Shown: positions 33,987-42,949 of the stretch, in pieces
How the letters are laid out: every line of letters begins with the position of its first letter
Position numbering within the stretch: position 1 is the first letter of the stretch
From: Streptomyces roseoviridis
Lineage (GTDB): Bacteria; Actinomycetota; Actinomycetes; Streptomycetales; Streptomycetaceae
DNA length: 64,000 nucleotides
Assembly (NCBI RefSeq): GCF_039535235.1
Contig: NZ_BAAAWU010000001.1
Span: 5,208,001-5,272,000, forward strand
Direction: 5' to 3'
The notes under the pieces: model-generated
The model's database searches: none
Told to the model about the DNA's origin: nothing
What the model saw: only the letters and a program-made list of their open reading frames with translations
Made by a program: the position numbers and the translations under genes

Positions 33987-34562
33987 TCAGGGCAGGGGCG
34001 GGAGCAGTCGTTGGAGCAGGCCCCAGGCGAACTCGGCGGTGTGCGCGGTGCCGTCGGGAAGGGTGAAGTCGAGGCGGAGGAGGGCGGGGCCCACGCCCTC
34101 GCGGGGCCGGGCGCCGGGGCATGCCCGCCAGACCTCGTCGGCCGTGACCCGCCACGGGCGCAGATCGGCCGCGGTGCGCAGCCGGGGGGCGGCGGCGCCG
34201 GGGGCGCGGGTCAGGGAGCGGGACCACACGGCGCGCCGGGGACCCGTGAGGACGGTGAAGCGCAGCTCGGGCCAGAGCGGCACCGGCCAGGCCCACGCCT
34301 CGCCGTCGGGGACGCCGGGCAGTCCGGTGACGGGCCGCCGGCTCTCCGGCTCGCCGAGGACCCGCCGGTAGCGGTCGAACTCGCCCGGGCCGCGGCGGGC
34401 GTGCGCCCATGCCTGCCAGCGCTTGTTCGCCTCCCGCATCGCGCCGTGGCTCGCGCCCAGTTCCCGCAGGGCCTCGTCGACCAGTCCGGCCTGGTGGTCG
34501 GCCATCCGGCGGAGCAGGACGAGCTGGAACTCGAACGGGCCAAAGGGGGCGGCAGGGGTCAT
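33987..34562 (-). CDS. Conserved-looking hypothetical protein, 191 residues
   Basis: The protein begins MTPAAPFGPFEFQLVLLRRM and has an early helix pair, EALRELGASHGAMREANKRW. A beta-rich part follows with EAWAWPVPLWPELRFTV and LLRLDFTLPDGTAHTAEFAW. There is no signal peptide or membrane segment. Codon use is strongly biased to G/C in third positions, supporting coding. I do not recognise the family. It is upstream of mbl in the same direction, separated by a 415-base repeat-rich gap, so an operon with mbl is unlikely. Confidence 0.7.
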   Translation of the reverse strand: MTPAAPFGPFEFQLVLLRRMADHQAGLVDEALRELGASHGAMREANKRWQAWAHARRGPGEFDRYRRVLGEPESRRPVTGLPGVPDGEAWAWPVPLWPELRFTVLTGPRRAVWSRSLTRAPGAAAPRLRTAADLRPWRVTADEVWRACPGARPREGVGPALLRLDFTLPDGTAHTAEFAWGLLQRLLPPLP

Positions 34563-34684
34563 GCGCCCATCCTGCCCGAAGGGGGAGATTCACGACGGCA
34601 CGCCGTCGACCTGCGGTTTCCTCACAGGATCCTCACTTTCGCGCCTATCAGTCGTGTCCTCGGGCCGCATAGCCTGCGGGCGCC

Positions 34685-35539
34685 ATGGATTACTGCCACC
34701 AGTGCCGGCGGCATCTCAACGGCGCCCTGGCCTGCGCAGGCTGCGGGACCCCCGCCGAGGAGCTGCGGTACCTCACGCCCCCCGCTCCTCGCCCGCTCGC
34801 GGAACCGCCCGCGGAACAGGCCGATACCCCGTCGTCCGTCGCGTCGGAGTTCAGCTACGAACTGGACCCGCTCGAAACGCCCCGGCCGGCCGGGGGGCGC
34901 GCCGCCGCGCGCCGGCGCGCCAAGGACGGCGGGAGGGGAAGGAAGGGCGGCGCGGGCGGCGGCAGCGGTCGCCGGGCTCGGTCGCGGCGCGGGCGCACGG
35001 TCCTGCTCGGCACCCTCGGCTTCGCGCTCGCGGCCGGTTCGCTGAGCATGGCCAAGATGGCCATGGCGCCGGACGACGGCGGCGCGGCCATCGCCGTGGA
35101 GATCGAGGACGTCGCCGAGGTCACCCTGGACCCCGATCCGCCGGCCCCTTCGGAGAGTGCCGGACGGCCGGACGGTCCCGGACCGGTCGACTCGACCGCG
35201 CCGCGCCCGACGGCCAGTCGCGAGGCCACCCGCGGCCCGCACCGGGACGGCGGCTGGAGCGGCGGTGCCGGCGACGGCACCGGGACGGGGACGGGAACCG
35301 GTACGGGCGGGAACGCGGGGGCCGGTGACGGTACGGGCACGGGTCCGGGGGACGGGCCGGGCGCCTCGCCCAGCGCCACCGTGAGCGACCCGCCGCCCAC
35401 CTCCGCCACGCCCTCGGGCAGCCCCTCGGTCACCAGGAGCGGCAGCCCCGCGCCGACCACGGGCGGCCCGGCCCCGACCGCCAGCCCCACCCCCAAGCCG
35501 ACGCCGACCTGCACCCGCTTCCTGTGGTGGTGCGTGTAG
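34685..35539 (+). CDS. Zinc-ribbon membrane protein with Pro/Thr/Gly-rich outer part
   Basis: The 284-residue protein starts MDYCHQCRRHLNGALACAGC, a CxxC...CxxC zinc ribbon. A basic Arg/Gly/Lys stretch (residues 75-105) leads to one membrane helix near 107-125 (VLLGTLGFALAAGSLSMAKM). The outer part is low complexity: an acidic/Pro segment, a GTGTGTG run, a Ser/Pro/Thr-rich stem and the terminal CTRFLWWCV. I recall such proteins being annotated as the SCO2400 family in Streptomyces, function unknown. A cytoplasmic ribbon linked to a wall-spanning stem suggests envelope signalling or anchoring, but that is inference. Confidence 0.78.
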   Translation: MDYCHQCRRHLNGALACAGCGTPAEELRYLTPPAPRPLAEPPAEQADTPSSVASEFSYELDPLETPRPAGGRAAARRRAKDGGRGRKGGAGGGSGRRARSRRGRTVLLGTLGFALAAGSLSMAKMAMAPDDGGAAIAVEIEDVAEVTLDPDPPAPSESAGRPDGPGPVDSTAPRPTASREATRGPHRDGGWSGGAGDGTGTGTGTGTGGNAGAGDGTGTGPGDGPGASPSATVSDPPPTSATPSGSPSVTRSGSPAPTTGGPAPTASPTPKPTPTCTRFLWWCV

Positions 35540-35567
35540 GTCCCGGCGCCCCGGGGCAGCGCACCTC

Positions 35568-36002
35568 CTAGGCCGTCTCCACGCCCAGCATCCGCTTCAG
35601 CAGGTCGCGCAGCAGTGTGCGCTCGACCTCGGTGAGCTCGCCGAGCGGTTCGCGGGCGAAGTGCAGCGAGTCGCGCAGCTTCCGGGCGGTGGCGCGGCCC
35701 TCCTCGGTGGGGGCGGCCACCTTGACCCGGCGGTCGGCGGGGTCCGGGCGGCGCTCCACCAGACCGCGGGACTCCAGGCGGTCGATGATCCCGGTGACGT
35801 TCGACGGCTCGCACTTCAGCTTGTCGGCGATCTTCCGCATCGGCGTGGGCTCCAGGGCGAGCAGGCCGAGGACCCGGGCCTGGGCGCCGGTGAGGGCGTG
35901 GGCGGCGGCGGCCTGCTCGTACTCCTCGTGGTAGCGGGCCACGACCGTGCCGATGAGTTCCACGACTTCCAGCGTCAGGGGGTCCGTGCGTGAGGTGGGC
36001 AT
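35568..36002 (-). CDS. MarR-family transcriptional regulator
   Basis: The 144-residue winged-helix protein has the core TGAQARVLGLLALEPTPMRK, recognition helix KCEPSNVTGIIDRLESRGL and wing RRPDPADRRVKVAAPTEEG. The only Cys sits at the start of the recognition helix, not at the OhrR sensor position, so this is not an OhrR. It is divergent from an NADP-dependent oxidoreductase gene followed by a second ohr gene, its probable targets. ATG 36002 is preceded by AGGA at seven bases; ATG 36011 is an alternative. Confidence 0.88.
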   Translation of the reverse strand: MPTSRTDPLTLEVVELIGTVVARYHEEYEQAAAAHALTGAQARVLGLLALEPTPMRKIADKLKCEPSNVTGIIDRLESRGLVERRPDPADRRVKVAAPTEEGRATARKLRDSLHFAREPLGELTEVERTLLRDLLKRMLGVETA

Positions 36003-36027
36003 GGGAAGCATCCTACTCCGATACTTG

Positions 36028-36057
36028 ACAACCTGAAATATCCAGGCGCATGGTTGT
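36028..36057. promoter_or_regulatory. Inverted repeat in the MarR-oxidoreductase divergent region
   Basis: ACAACC at 36028-36033 and GGTTGT at 36052-36057 are perfect inverted arms 18 bases apart. TTGACA at 36025-36030 overlaps the left arm and could be a -35 for the rightward genes. It is the only AT-rich stretch between the genes and a likely MarR binding site. Confidence 0.5.
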
Positions 36058-36116
36058 TTCAGTTCATGAAGCATTTCTTCGTGGCAGCAGAGAAGCACTT
36101 CCAGGAGGCCCCGCCG

Positions 36117-37136
36117 ATGTCCGTACTCCCCGCGTCCAGCCGTGAGTGGCACCTCGTCTCCCGTCCGCACGGCTGGCCCGTGCCCGCGGACTTCGCCCTG
36201 CGCGAGACGCCGGTCACCGAGCCCGCCGAGGGCCGGATCCTCGTGCGCAACGTGCACTTCTCCGTCGACCCGTACATGCGCGGCCGGATGAACGACGTGA
36301 AGTCCTACGTCCCGCCCTTCAAGCTCGACCACCCCATGGACGGCGGCGCCGTCGGTGAGGTCGTCGCCTCCAACGCCGAGGGCTTCGCCGTCGGCGACCA
36401 CGTCCTGCACGGCCTCGGCTGGCGCGAGTACGCCGACGTGCCCGCCCAGCACGCCACCAAGGTCGACCCGGAGCTCGCCCCGCTCTCCGCCTACCTCGGC
36501 GTCCTCGGCATGCCCGGCCTCACCGCCTACGCCGGCCTCTTCGAGGTGGCCTCCTTCAAGGAAGGCGACGCCGTCTTCGTCTCCGGCGCCGCCGGAGCCG
36601 TCGGCAGCCAGGTCGGCCAGATGGCACGGCTCAGGGGCGCCTCCCGGGTCATCGGCTCGGCCGGCTCCGACGAGAAGGTCAAGTGGCTCGTCGAGGAGCT
36701 CGGCTTCGACGCCGCCTTCAACTACAAGAACGGCCCCGTCAAGGACCAGCTCCGCGAGGCCGCCCCCGACGGCATCGACGTCTACTTCGACAACGTCGGC
36801 GGAGACCACCTCGAAGCCGCGATCTCCTCGCTCAATGTGCACGGCCGCGCCACCATCTGCGGCATGATCGCGCAGTACAACGACACCGAGCCGGTCCCCG
36901 GCCCGCGCAACATGGCCCTGATCATCGGCAAGCGGCTGCGCCTCCAGGGCATCCTCGTCGGCGACCACTACGGACTGCAGCCGCAGTTCGTCGACGAGGT
37001 CGGCGGCTGGCTGCGCTCCGGCGAGCTGAAGTACGGCGAGACCTTCGTCGAGGGCATCGAGAACGGCGTGGACGCCTTCCTCGGCATGCTGCGCGGCGAC
37101 AACACCGGAAAGATGATCGTCTCGGCGACCCGTTAG
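36117..37136 (+). CDS. NADP-dependent medium-chain oxidoreductase (alkenal/quinone reductase type)
   Basis: The 339-residue zinc-free MDR protein opens SSREWHLVSRPHGWPVPADF. It contains NVHFSVDPYMRGRMND near residue 50, the diagnostic motif of the leukotriene B4 dehydrogenase / 2-alkenal reductase group. The NADPH fold is VSGAAGAVGSQVGQMARLRG near 157, and YFDNVGGDHLEAAI follows near 225. It should reduce the double bond of alpha,beta-unsaturated carbonyls. AGGAGG lies eight bases before ATG 36117. It is followed by ohr copy 2 after 64 bases, so the pair may form a peroxide and electrophile detoxification operon. Confidence 0.92.
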   Translation: MSVLPASSREWHLVSRPHGWPVPADFALRETPVTEPAEGRILVRNVHFSVDPYMRGRMNDVKSYVPPFKLDHPMDGGAVGEVVASNAEGFAVGDHVLHGLGWREYADVPAQHATKVDPELAPLSAYLGVLGMPGLTAYAGLFEVASFKEGDAVFVSGAAGAVGSQVGQMARLRGASRVIGSAGSDEKVKWLVEELGFDAAFNYKNGPVKDQLREAAPDGIDVYFDNVGGDHLEAAISSLNVHGRATICGMIAQYNDTEPVPGPRNMALIIGKRLRLQGILVGDHYGLQPQFVDEVGGWLRSGELKYGETFVEGIENGVDAFLGMLRGDNTGKMIVSATR

Positions 37137-37200
37137 TCTTCCCTCAGCCGTCGCGATCGTGGGCGCGAGTCGCGGCGAACAGAAGAAGGAAGACAACAGC

Positions 37201-37623
<423 letters not shown>

Positions 37624-37662
37624 CGACCCGGTTCGACGTACGGGTCCCCGACCCGCACACTG

Positions 37663-37704
37663 AAGGGGGGCCGCACCCTGACCGACCAGGGTGCGGCCCC
37701 CCTT
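37663..37704. terminator. Bidirectional terminator between ohr copy 2 and the M14 peptidase
   Basis: AAGGGGGGCCGCACCCTG at 37663-37680 and CAGGGTGCGGCCCCCCTT at 37687-37704 form a perfect 18-bp stem with a six-base loop between convergent genes. Confidence 0.95.
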
Positions 37705-37711
37705 CGACGGG

Positions 37712-40243
37712 TCAGCGGGCCAGCAGCGCCCGCCCCACCAGGGCGAACGAGCCCTTTGGATGGCCGCGGAAGAGCGGCTCCGTGCCGATCAGCACCACCG
37801 GCGCGCCGTGTGCCGCGCGACCGCCGACCACGGCCGCCTGCCCGGCGGCGTCCGCCGGACCGCCCCGGCCTCCCGCATCCGGTCGCCAGTGCCCCGAGAC
37901 CAGCGGCGCGCCCGGCGCGTACGACAGCTCGGTGCGCACCCCCGACCCGAGCCCGGTGAACCACAGCGGCGAGTAGACGAAGGTGTGCGCCGGGGTGCCC
38001 GCGGACAGCGGCCCGCCGGTGCCGCGCACCGCCACCACCCCGTTCGCGTCCCCGTTGCCCTCGACGGCCGTCACCGGCAGCAGCCCCGCCGCCGCGTTGA
38101 ACGCGGCACCGGCCGCGCCCGCGCCGACCACGCCGACCCCGCTCCGGCGCAGCGCCTCCCGGGCCGCCGGCGTCAGCTCCGCCCAGTCCAGGCCCTGCGA
38201 CACGTACAGCACGTCCGCCCCGGACGCCCCCGACGCCCCGGACCAGTCGAAGCCGGCGTTCAGGACCTTCGCCGACACCGGCACCACCTCGAAGCCCATC
38301 TCCCGCAGCGCGAACAGTTCGCCCGCCGACGCCGAGGCCGCCACCCGGGTCCGCGCCAGCGGTGCCGTGCCCCGCTCCTTCGTGGCCCGGAACACCACCC
38401 CGTAGCGGTCCGCGAGCTCCCGCGCCGCCGACCGCGCCCCACCCGGCACGACCGCCGCCCCGTCCGCCGTACGGCGCACCGCGACGCCCCGCGCGAGCAG
38501 CGCGTTCACCGCCGCCAGCTCCTTCGGGTCGTCGAGCCGCAGCAGCAGGTCGCCGAACGGGGCGACCGTGCCCGTCGGCCCCGCCACGCGCACCGGCCGC
38601 ACCACGGCCGGCACCGGGCCGCGCTCCACCTTCCGCACCGTCGCGCCCCACAGCAGCCCGAGGCTCCACCCCGAGATGTCGTACATCGTCGACACGTCGG
38701 CACTGATGTCCCGGCCCTCCGCCAGGATCACGTTCGCCAGCCCCCGCTTCGGCTGGCGCATGTCGACCACGTACGAGCCGTCCTTCGCCCGCCCGACGCG
38801 CACGTCGTTGGCGACCAGATGGTCCACCAGGCGCGCCGCCGCGACCGCCGATCGCTGCCCGCGCCCCGCCGGGATCACGTACGCGCGCGGGAAGGTGGTC
38901 GTGTACACGTCCTCGGGGCCGATGCCGGGCACCCCCGGCACCGTCTCCGGTGACACCGGCCGCTGCGGCTCGCCCGCCGCGCCCCGCCGGAAGGTCTCGA
39001 TCTGGTCGGCGATCACCGCGGCCCGGTGCGTGTCCGCGTAGTCGAGCGCGGCCCGCATCGCCGCGCCCGCGATGCCGACGTTGACCGCCGCCCGGCGCCG
39101 CAGCTCCGCCACCGGCAGCGTGTCGTACGCCCGGTTGTTGACCTGGAGCGGGAACTCGATCGTGTGCGCGGCGACCGCGCCCTGGAACGGCATGTACTGC
39201 GGGGTGAAGACCGGCGGCCAGTCGTCCCAGCCCTCCTGCTGGTCGCGGAAGGGGATGACCGCCGGTTGGACGCCGTCCTTCGCGGGGGTGTGGCCGAGGC
39301 CGTTGACGGCCTTCTCCATGCCGAGGGCGTTGGCGTAGGAGTGCTTCAGGAAGAGGTCGTACTCGTAGTTCTCGCCGTGCGGCGGGGTGGTCGGCTCGAT
39401 CAGGGTGCCGTTGACGTAGCCGTGCAGGTCGAGCATCACGGCCGGCTGCTTCTCGACGGCGATCCGGCGGATCGCACGGGCCTCCGGCTGGGAGGCGGTG
39501 ATGAAGTCCCGGTTCAGGTCGAAGCCGGCGGCGTTGGCGCGGGTGCCCGCGATCCGGCCGTCCGGATTGGCCGTCACGTTCAGGTGCACACGGGTCCTGG
39601 CGAGCAGGCCGGCCGTCTTGCGGTCGGTGGCGGTGGCCAGCTCCTCGATCAGCCGCAGCGCCGCGTCCGTGCCCTCCCACTCGTTGCCGTGGATGTTGTT
39701 GTTGATGAACACCGGCGTCTTGTACGCGGCCCTGATCCGCGGGTCCACGGCCGCCGCGGCCGGGGCGTTCTCGATGCGCTCGCGCATCCGCTCCTGCTCA
39801 CGGGCCTGGGCGGGGGACTCCGGCGCGGTGACCGTCACCAGATACAGCTCGTGCCCGCCGGCCGAGCGCCCGGCGACCTCGACGCTCACCCGGTCGCCGA
39901 GCTTCTGCAGGGCGTTGAGCCGCGGGGCGAGCGAGTGGTACGGCGCGAGGCCCAGCCTGAGCGACCTGTCGGCCGGGTTCTCCGGCGGCACGGCCAGCTC
40001 CGTACGGCGCGGATAGCGTCCGTCCGAGGGCCGGGCGGCGGGCGAGACGACAGGGGAGGAGAGGGCCGCCGTCCGGGGCAGCGGGGCCGCGGCCGGCCCC
40101 GGCCCGCCCCGCTCCCGCACCGGGTGGGGGACCGGCCCCGGCGGCGGCGCGGCGCCCGCGGGCAGCGCGGTCAGGAGCAGGGCGCCGAGGACCGTACCGG
40201 CGGTGGCGATCGTCGAGCTCGGAAGGGAACGGGGTCGTGCCAT
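37712..40243 (-). CDS. Secreted M14-family zinc carboxypeptidase
   Basis: The 843-residue protein has a Sec signal (ALLLTALPAGAAP) and a Pro-rich spacer, then a peptidase M14 domain from about residue 95 to 400. NNNIHGNEWEG near 185 supplies the HxxE zinc ligands and PAVMLDLHGYVNG near 270 the third His. The C-terminal half (about 470-843) is an accessory region with a glutamine-amidotransferase-like look and no recognised catalytic motif. GGAGG lies nine bases before ATG 40243. It should trim C-terminal residues from extracellular peptides. Confidence 0.9.
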   Translation of the reverse strand: MARPRSLPSSTIATAGTVLGALLLTALPAGAAPPPGPVPHPVRERGGPGPAAAPLPRTAALSSPVVSPAARPSDGRYPRRTELAVPPENPADRSLRLGLAPYHSLAPRLNALQKLGDRVSVEVAGRSAGGHELYLVTVTAPESPAQAREQERMRERIENAPAAAAVDPRIRAAYKTPVFINNNIHGNEWEGTDAALRLIEELATATDRKTAGLLARTRVHLNVTANPDGRIAGTRANAAGFDLNRDFITASQPEARAIRRIAVEKQPAVMLDLHGYVNGTLIEPTTPPHGENYEYDLFLKHSYANALGMEKAVNGLGHTPAKDGVQPAVIPFRDQQEGWDDWPPVFTPQYMPFQGAVAAHTIEFPLQVNNRAYDTLPVAELRRRAAVNVGIAGAAMRAALDYADTHRAAVIADQIETFRRGAAGEPQRPVSPETVPGVPGIGPEDVYTTTFPRAYVIPAGRGQRSAVAAARLVDHLVANDVRVGRAKDGSYVVDMRQPKRGLANVILAEGRDISADVSTMYDISGWSLGLLWGATVRKVERGPVPAVVRPVRVAGPTGTVAPFGDLLLRLDDPKELAAVNALLARGVAVRRTADGAAVVPGGARSAARELADRYGVVFRATKERGTAPLARTRVAASASAGELFALREMGFEVVPVSAKVLNAGFDWSGASGASGADVLYVSQGLDWAELTPAAREALRRSGVGVVGAGAAGAAFNAAAGLLPVTAVEGNGDANGVVAVRGTGGPLSAGTPAHTFVYSPLWFTGLGSGVRTELSYAPGAPLVSGHWRPDAGGRGGPADAAGQAAVVGGRAAHGAPVVLIGTEPLFRGHPKGSFALVGRALLAR

Positions 40244-40351
40244 GCGTGCGAACCTCCGTGGATGATCCGATGATCATTACGGAGGGGTCTACCGTCTCAA
40301 CTCGGGAACAACAAGAGGGCCTCGCCGGGACCCGCGGTTAGGGTGATCGTC

Positions 40352-41164
40352 ATGCGTGATTTCGGGGCGGGATTCGGTTACCTGCTGCAAGGTCAGAAGT
40401 GGGTCGGCAGGAACGGCCGGTGGTTCGGGTTCGGACTGCTGCCCGGGCTCGTCACCTTCGTCCTCTACGTCGGGGCGCTCGCCGGCCTGTTCTACGGCGC
40501 CGACGACCTGACCGCCTGGGCGACGCCGTTCGCCGACGACTGGGGCTCGCCCTGGCAGGGGCTGATCCGCAACACCCTGACCTTCCTGGTCTTCGCACTC
40601 GGCCTCTTCCTCGCCGTGATCACCTTCACCGCCGTGACCCTGCTGATCGGCCAGCCCTTCTACGAGTCGCTGTCCGAGGCCGTCGACCGCGGCGAGGGCG
40701 GCGAGGTGCCCGAGTCCGGGCTCCCGCTGTGGCGCGAGCTGTGGATCTCCGCCCGGGACAGCCTCCGCGTCCTGGTGCGGGTCGCCTTCTTCGGCATCCT
40801 GCTGTTCGCGGCCGGCTTCGTCCCGGTCGTCGGCCAGACCGTCGTCCCCGTGCTCGGCTTCTGCGTCTCCGGCTTCTTCCTCACCCAGGAGCTCACCTCG
40901 GTCGCGCTCCAGCGGCGGGGCATCGAGTTCAAGGAGCGCCTCGCGATGCTGCGCGGCCGCCGGATGGCCGCCCTCGGCTTCGGCGTGCCCCTCACCCTCT
41001 CCTTCCTCATCCCCTTCGTCGCCGTCCTGCTGATGCCGGGCGCGGTCGCCGGAGCCACCCTGATGGCCCGTGAGCTGAACGGGGAGACGGCCGGGGACGC
41101 GGCGGCGGACGACGACGCGCGGGACCCCTCCCGCCCCGGCTCGGTGCACTTCCGCAAGAACTGA
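40352..41164 (+). CDS. EI24/CysZ-like membrane protein
   Basis: The 270-residue protein has about five to six hydrophobic helices and the EI24-domain features GFGYLLQGQKWVGRNGRWF near the start, LLIGQPFYESLSEAVDR near 95 and FVPVVGQTVVPVLGFCVSGF near 155. The family includes CysZ sulfate channels and eukaryotic EI24; actinobacterial members are of unknown substrate. GTG at 40343 could add three residues. It is divergent from the M14 peptidase across 108 bases. Confidence 0.88.
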   Translation: MRDFGAGFGYLLQGQKWVGRNGRWFGFGLLPGLVTFVLYVGALAGLFYGADDLTAWATPFADDWGSPWQGLIRNTLTFLVFALGLFLAVITFTAVTLLIGQPFYESLSEAVDRGEGGEVPESGLPLWRELWISARDSLRVLVRVAFFGILLFAAGFVPVVGQTVVPVLGFCVSGFFLTQELTSVALQRRGIEFKERLAMLRGRRMAALGFGVPLTLSFLIPFVAVLLMPGAVAGATLMARELNGETAGDAAADDDARDPSRPGSVHFRKN

Positions 41165-41238
41165 CGCTCCGGCGGCAACCTTTCTCCTTCCGGCGGCGAC
41201 CAGGGGACGCACACTCCCCACGGAAGGAACCACCACCC

Positions 41239-42072
41239 ATGGCTCGACGAGCTCTCCGGCCCATCCGCCACCGACGGAAGACAGCGCCGCGCCGCGCGCT
41301 GATCGCCGCCCTGGCCGCCTTCGGCCTCACCGGCTCGGCCGTCGTCGTCTCCGGCCTGCTCGCCCCGGCGGGCGCGGCCACCGCCGCCTGGCCCGAGGCG
41401 AGGGGCTCCGTACCGGTCGCCAGGACCCTTCCGGTCTCGGGCACGTACGACGGCAGGCTCAAGCGGCACTACGGCACCGGGGCCCTCGGTTCCGGCGGCC
41501 AGGACGAGGGCCAGGACCCGCTCTTCGTCCTCCAGGACGGCGCCGTCCTGAAGAACGTGGTGATCGGCTCCCCGGCCGCCGACGGCGTCCACTGCCTCGG
41601 CAGCTGCACCCTGCAGAACGTGTGGTGGGAGGACGTCGGCGAGGACGCCGCCACCTTCAAGGGCACCTCGCCCGGCGCCGTCTACACGGTGTACGGGGGC
41701 GGCGCCCGCAAAGCCTCCGACAAGGTCTTCCAGTTCAACGGCGCGGGCAAGCTGGTCGTGACCCGGTTCCAGGCCGCCGACTTCGGCAAGCTGATCCGCA
41801 CCTGCGGCAACTGCGGGAAGCAGTACCAGCGGACGGTCGTCGTCAACGACGTGGACATCACCGCGCCCGGCAAGGCCGTCGTCGGCGTCAACGCCAACTA
41901 CGGCGACACCGCGGCCCTGCGGAAGGTCCGGATCCACGGCGACGCCAAGAAGAAGATCAAGCCGTGCGTCCGCTTCCAGGGCAACAGCACGGGCAAGGAA
42001 CCGACCGAGCTCGGCTCCGGCCCCGACGGCACCACCTGCCGCTACACGGCTGCCGACGTCTCGTACGAGTAG
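41239..42072 (+). CDS. Secreted pectate lyase (PL3 family)
   Basis: The 277-residue protein has a long basic-then-hydrophobic signal ending about AAWPEA. The PL3 beta-helix domain follows, with PLFVLQDGAVLKNVVIGSPA, DGVHCLGSCTLQNVWWEDVG and EDAATFKG, then KVFQFNGAGKLVVTRFQAAD and RTCGNCGKQYQRTVVV. The acidic cluster WEDVGEDA matches the calcium site of the family. It cleaves polygalacturonate by beta-elimination. GGAAGG precedes the ATG by about ten bases. It reflects plant-litter degradation. Confidence 0.94.
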   Translation: MARRALRPIRHRRKTAPRRALIAALAAFGLTGSAVVVSGLLAPAGAATAAWPEARGSVPVARTLPVSGTYDGRLKRHYGTGALGSGGQDEGQDPLFVLQDGAVLKNVVIGSPAADGVHCLGSCTLQNVWWEDVGEDAATFKGTSPGAVYTVYGGGARKASDKVFQFNGAGKLVVTRFQAADFGKLIRTCGNCGKQYQRTVVVNDVDITAPGKAVVGVNANYGDTAALRKVRIHGDAKKKIKPCVRFQGNSTGKEPTELGSGPDGTTCRYTAADVSYE

Positions 42073-42082
42073 GCCCGCGGCA

Positions 42083-42124
42083 CGCCCGTACGGGAGGCGG
42101 GGCGCTCGTCCCCCCGTACGGGCG
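42083..42124. terminator. Inverted repeat after pectate lyase
   Basis: CGCCCGTACGGG at 42083-42094 and CCCGTACGGGCG at 42113-42124 form a perfect 12-bp stem with an 18-base loop. A third copy of CCCGTACGGGCG lies at 42154-42165, just before the convergent nitrilase gene ends. It may act as a bidirectional terminator with alternative pairings. Confidence 0.65.
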
Positions 42125-42167
42125 ATTCGGCCGGCTCGGGCGGGCACGGCTGTCCCGTACGGGCGGT

Positions 42168-42893
42168 TCAGCCGGCCTCGGCGAGTACGAAGCCCGGCTT
42201 GTCCGGGCCCGCGTCGGCGATCCGGCCGCCGTCCGGGCCCCACACCCCGGCCAGGCCGCCGCCCACGCCGTCCTCGTTGGGCCCCAGCACGTTCCCCAGG
42301 ACCACGTACAGGCCGAAGTCGCGGGCCCGCACCGGATAGACCCGCTCGAAGGAGTCGTTGCCGGCCGCGAGCACCGAACTCGCCAGGTACACCGCGCACC
42401 CGTCCGCCGCGGCCCGCTCGGCCAGCTCCGGGAAGCGGTTGTCGTAGCAGGTGGCGAGGGCGAAGCGGATCCCGTCGAGCGTGAACCGCCCGTCGGACGT
42501 GCCCGGTGCGAACACCTCCGCCTCCACCCCGTACAGGTGCTGCTTGTCGTAGCGGGTGAGCAGGGCGCCGTCCGGGCCGAGGACGAGGCTGGTGATGCCT
42601 GGGCGGCCGGCGGCGGTGCGGACCGGTCCGTTGACCACGGCCGCCGCCGAGACGGCCCGGCACGCCTCCCGTACGGGGTCGAGCCGGGGGTCGTCCTCGG
42701 TGAGGACCAGCTCGGGGGAGTCGCGGATCAGGCTCGGCTCGTAACCGGTCAGGGACAGCTCCGCGAAGACCACGAGGCGGGCACCCTCGGCGCCGGCGGC
42801 GCGGACCAGACCGGCCAGGGCGCGGACGTTGGCGGCGACGTCCCCGGCGACCGGGGCGAACTGCGTGGCGGCGACGATCATGGTCCGCATCAT
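42168..42893 (-). CDS. Carbon-nitrogen hydrolase (nitrilase superfamily)
   Basis: The 241-residue protein carries the catalytic triad Glu45 (VVFAELSLTGYE), Lys117 (TRYDKQHLYG) and Cys149 (ALATCYDNRFPE). The usual fold landmarks follow, with VYLASSVLAAGNDSFERVYP and GLYVVLGNVLGPNEDG. Such enzymes hydrolyse amides or related C-N bonds; the length and motifs fit omega-amidase or N-carbamoyl hydrolase groups, but the substrate cannot be assigned. ATG 42893 has GGGAGG nine bases upstream; in-frame Met residues at 42890 and 42881 are alternatives. It follows the pyroglutamyl-peptidase-like gene by 56 bases. Confidence 0.9.
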   Translation of the reverse strand: MMRTMIVAATQFAPVAGDVAANVRALAGLVRAAGAEGARLVVFAELSLTGYEPSLIRDSPELVLTEDDPRLDPVREACRAVSAAAVVNGPVRTAAGRPGITSLVLGPDGALLTRYDKQHLYGVEAEVFAPGTSDGRFTLDGIRFALATCYDNRFPELAERAAADGCAVYLASSVLAAGNDSFERVYPVRARDFGLYVVLGNVLGPNEDGVGGGLAGVWGPDGGRIADAGPDKPGFVLAEAG

Positions 42894-42949
42894 CCCACCC
42901 GACCTCCCGCGACGACCGGGCCGTTCCCGCGCAGCCGCCCCGAGTCCCG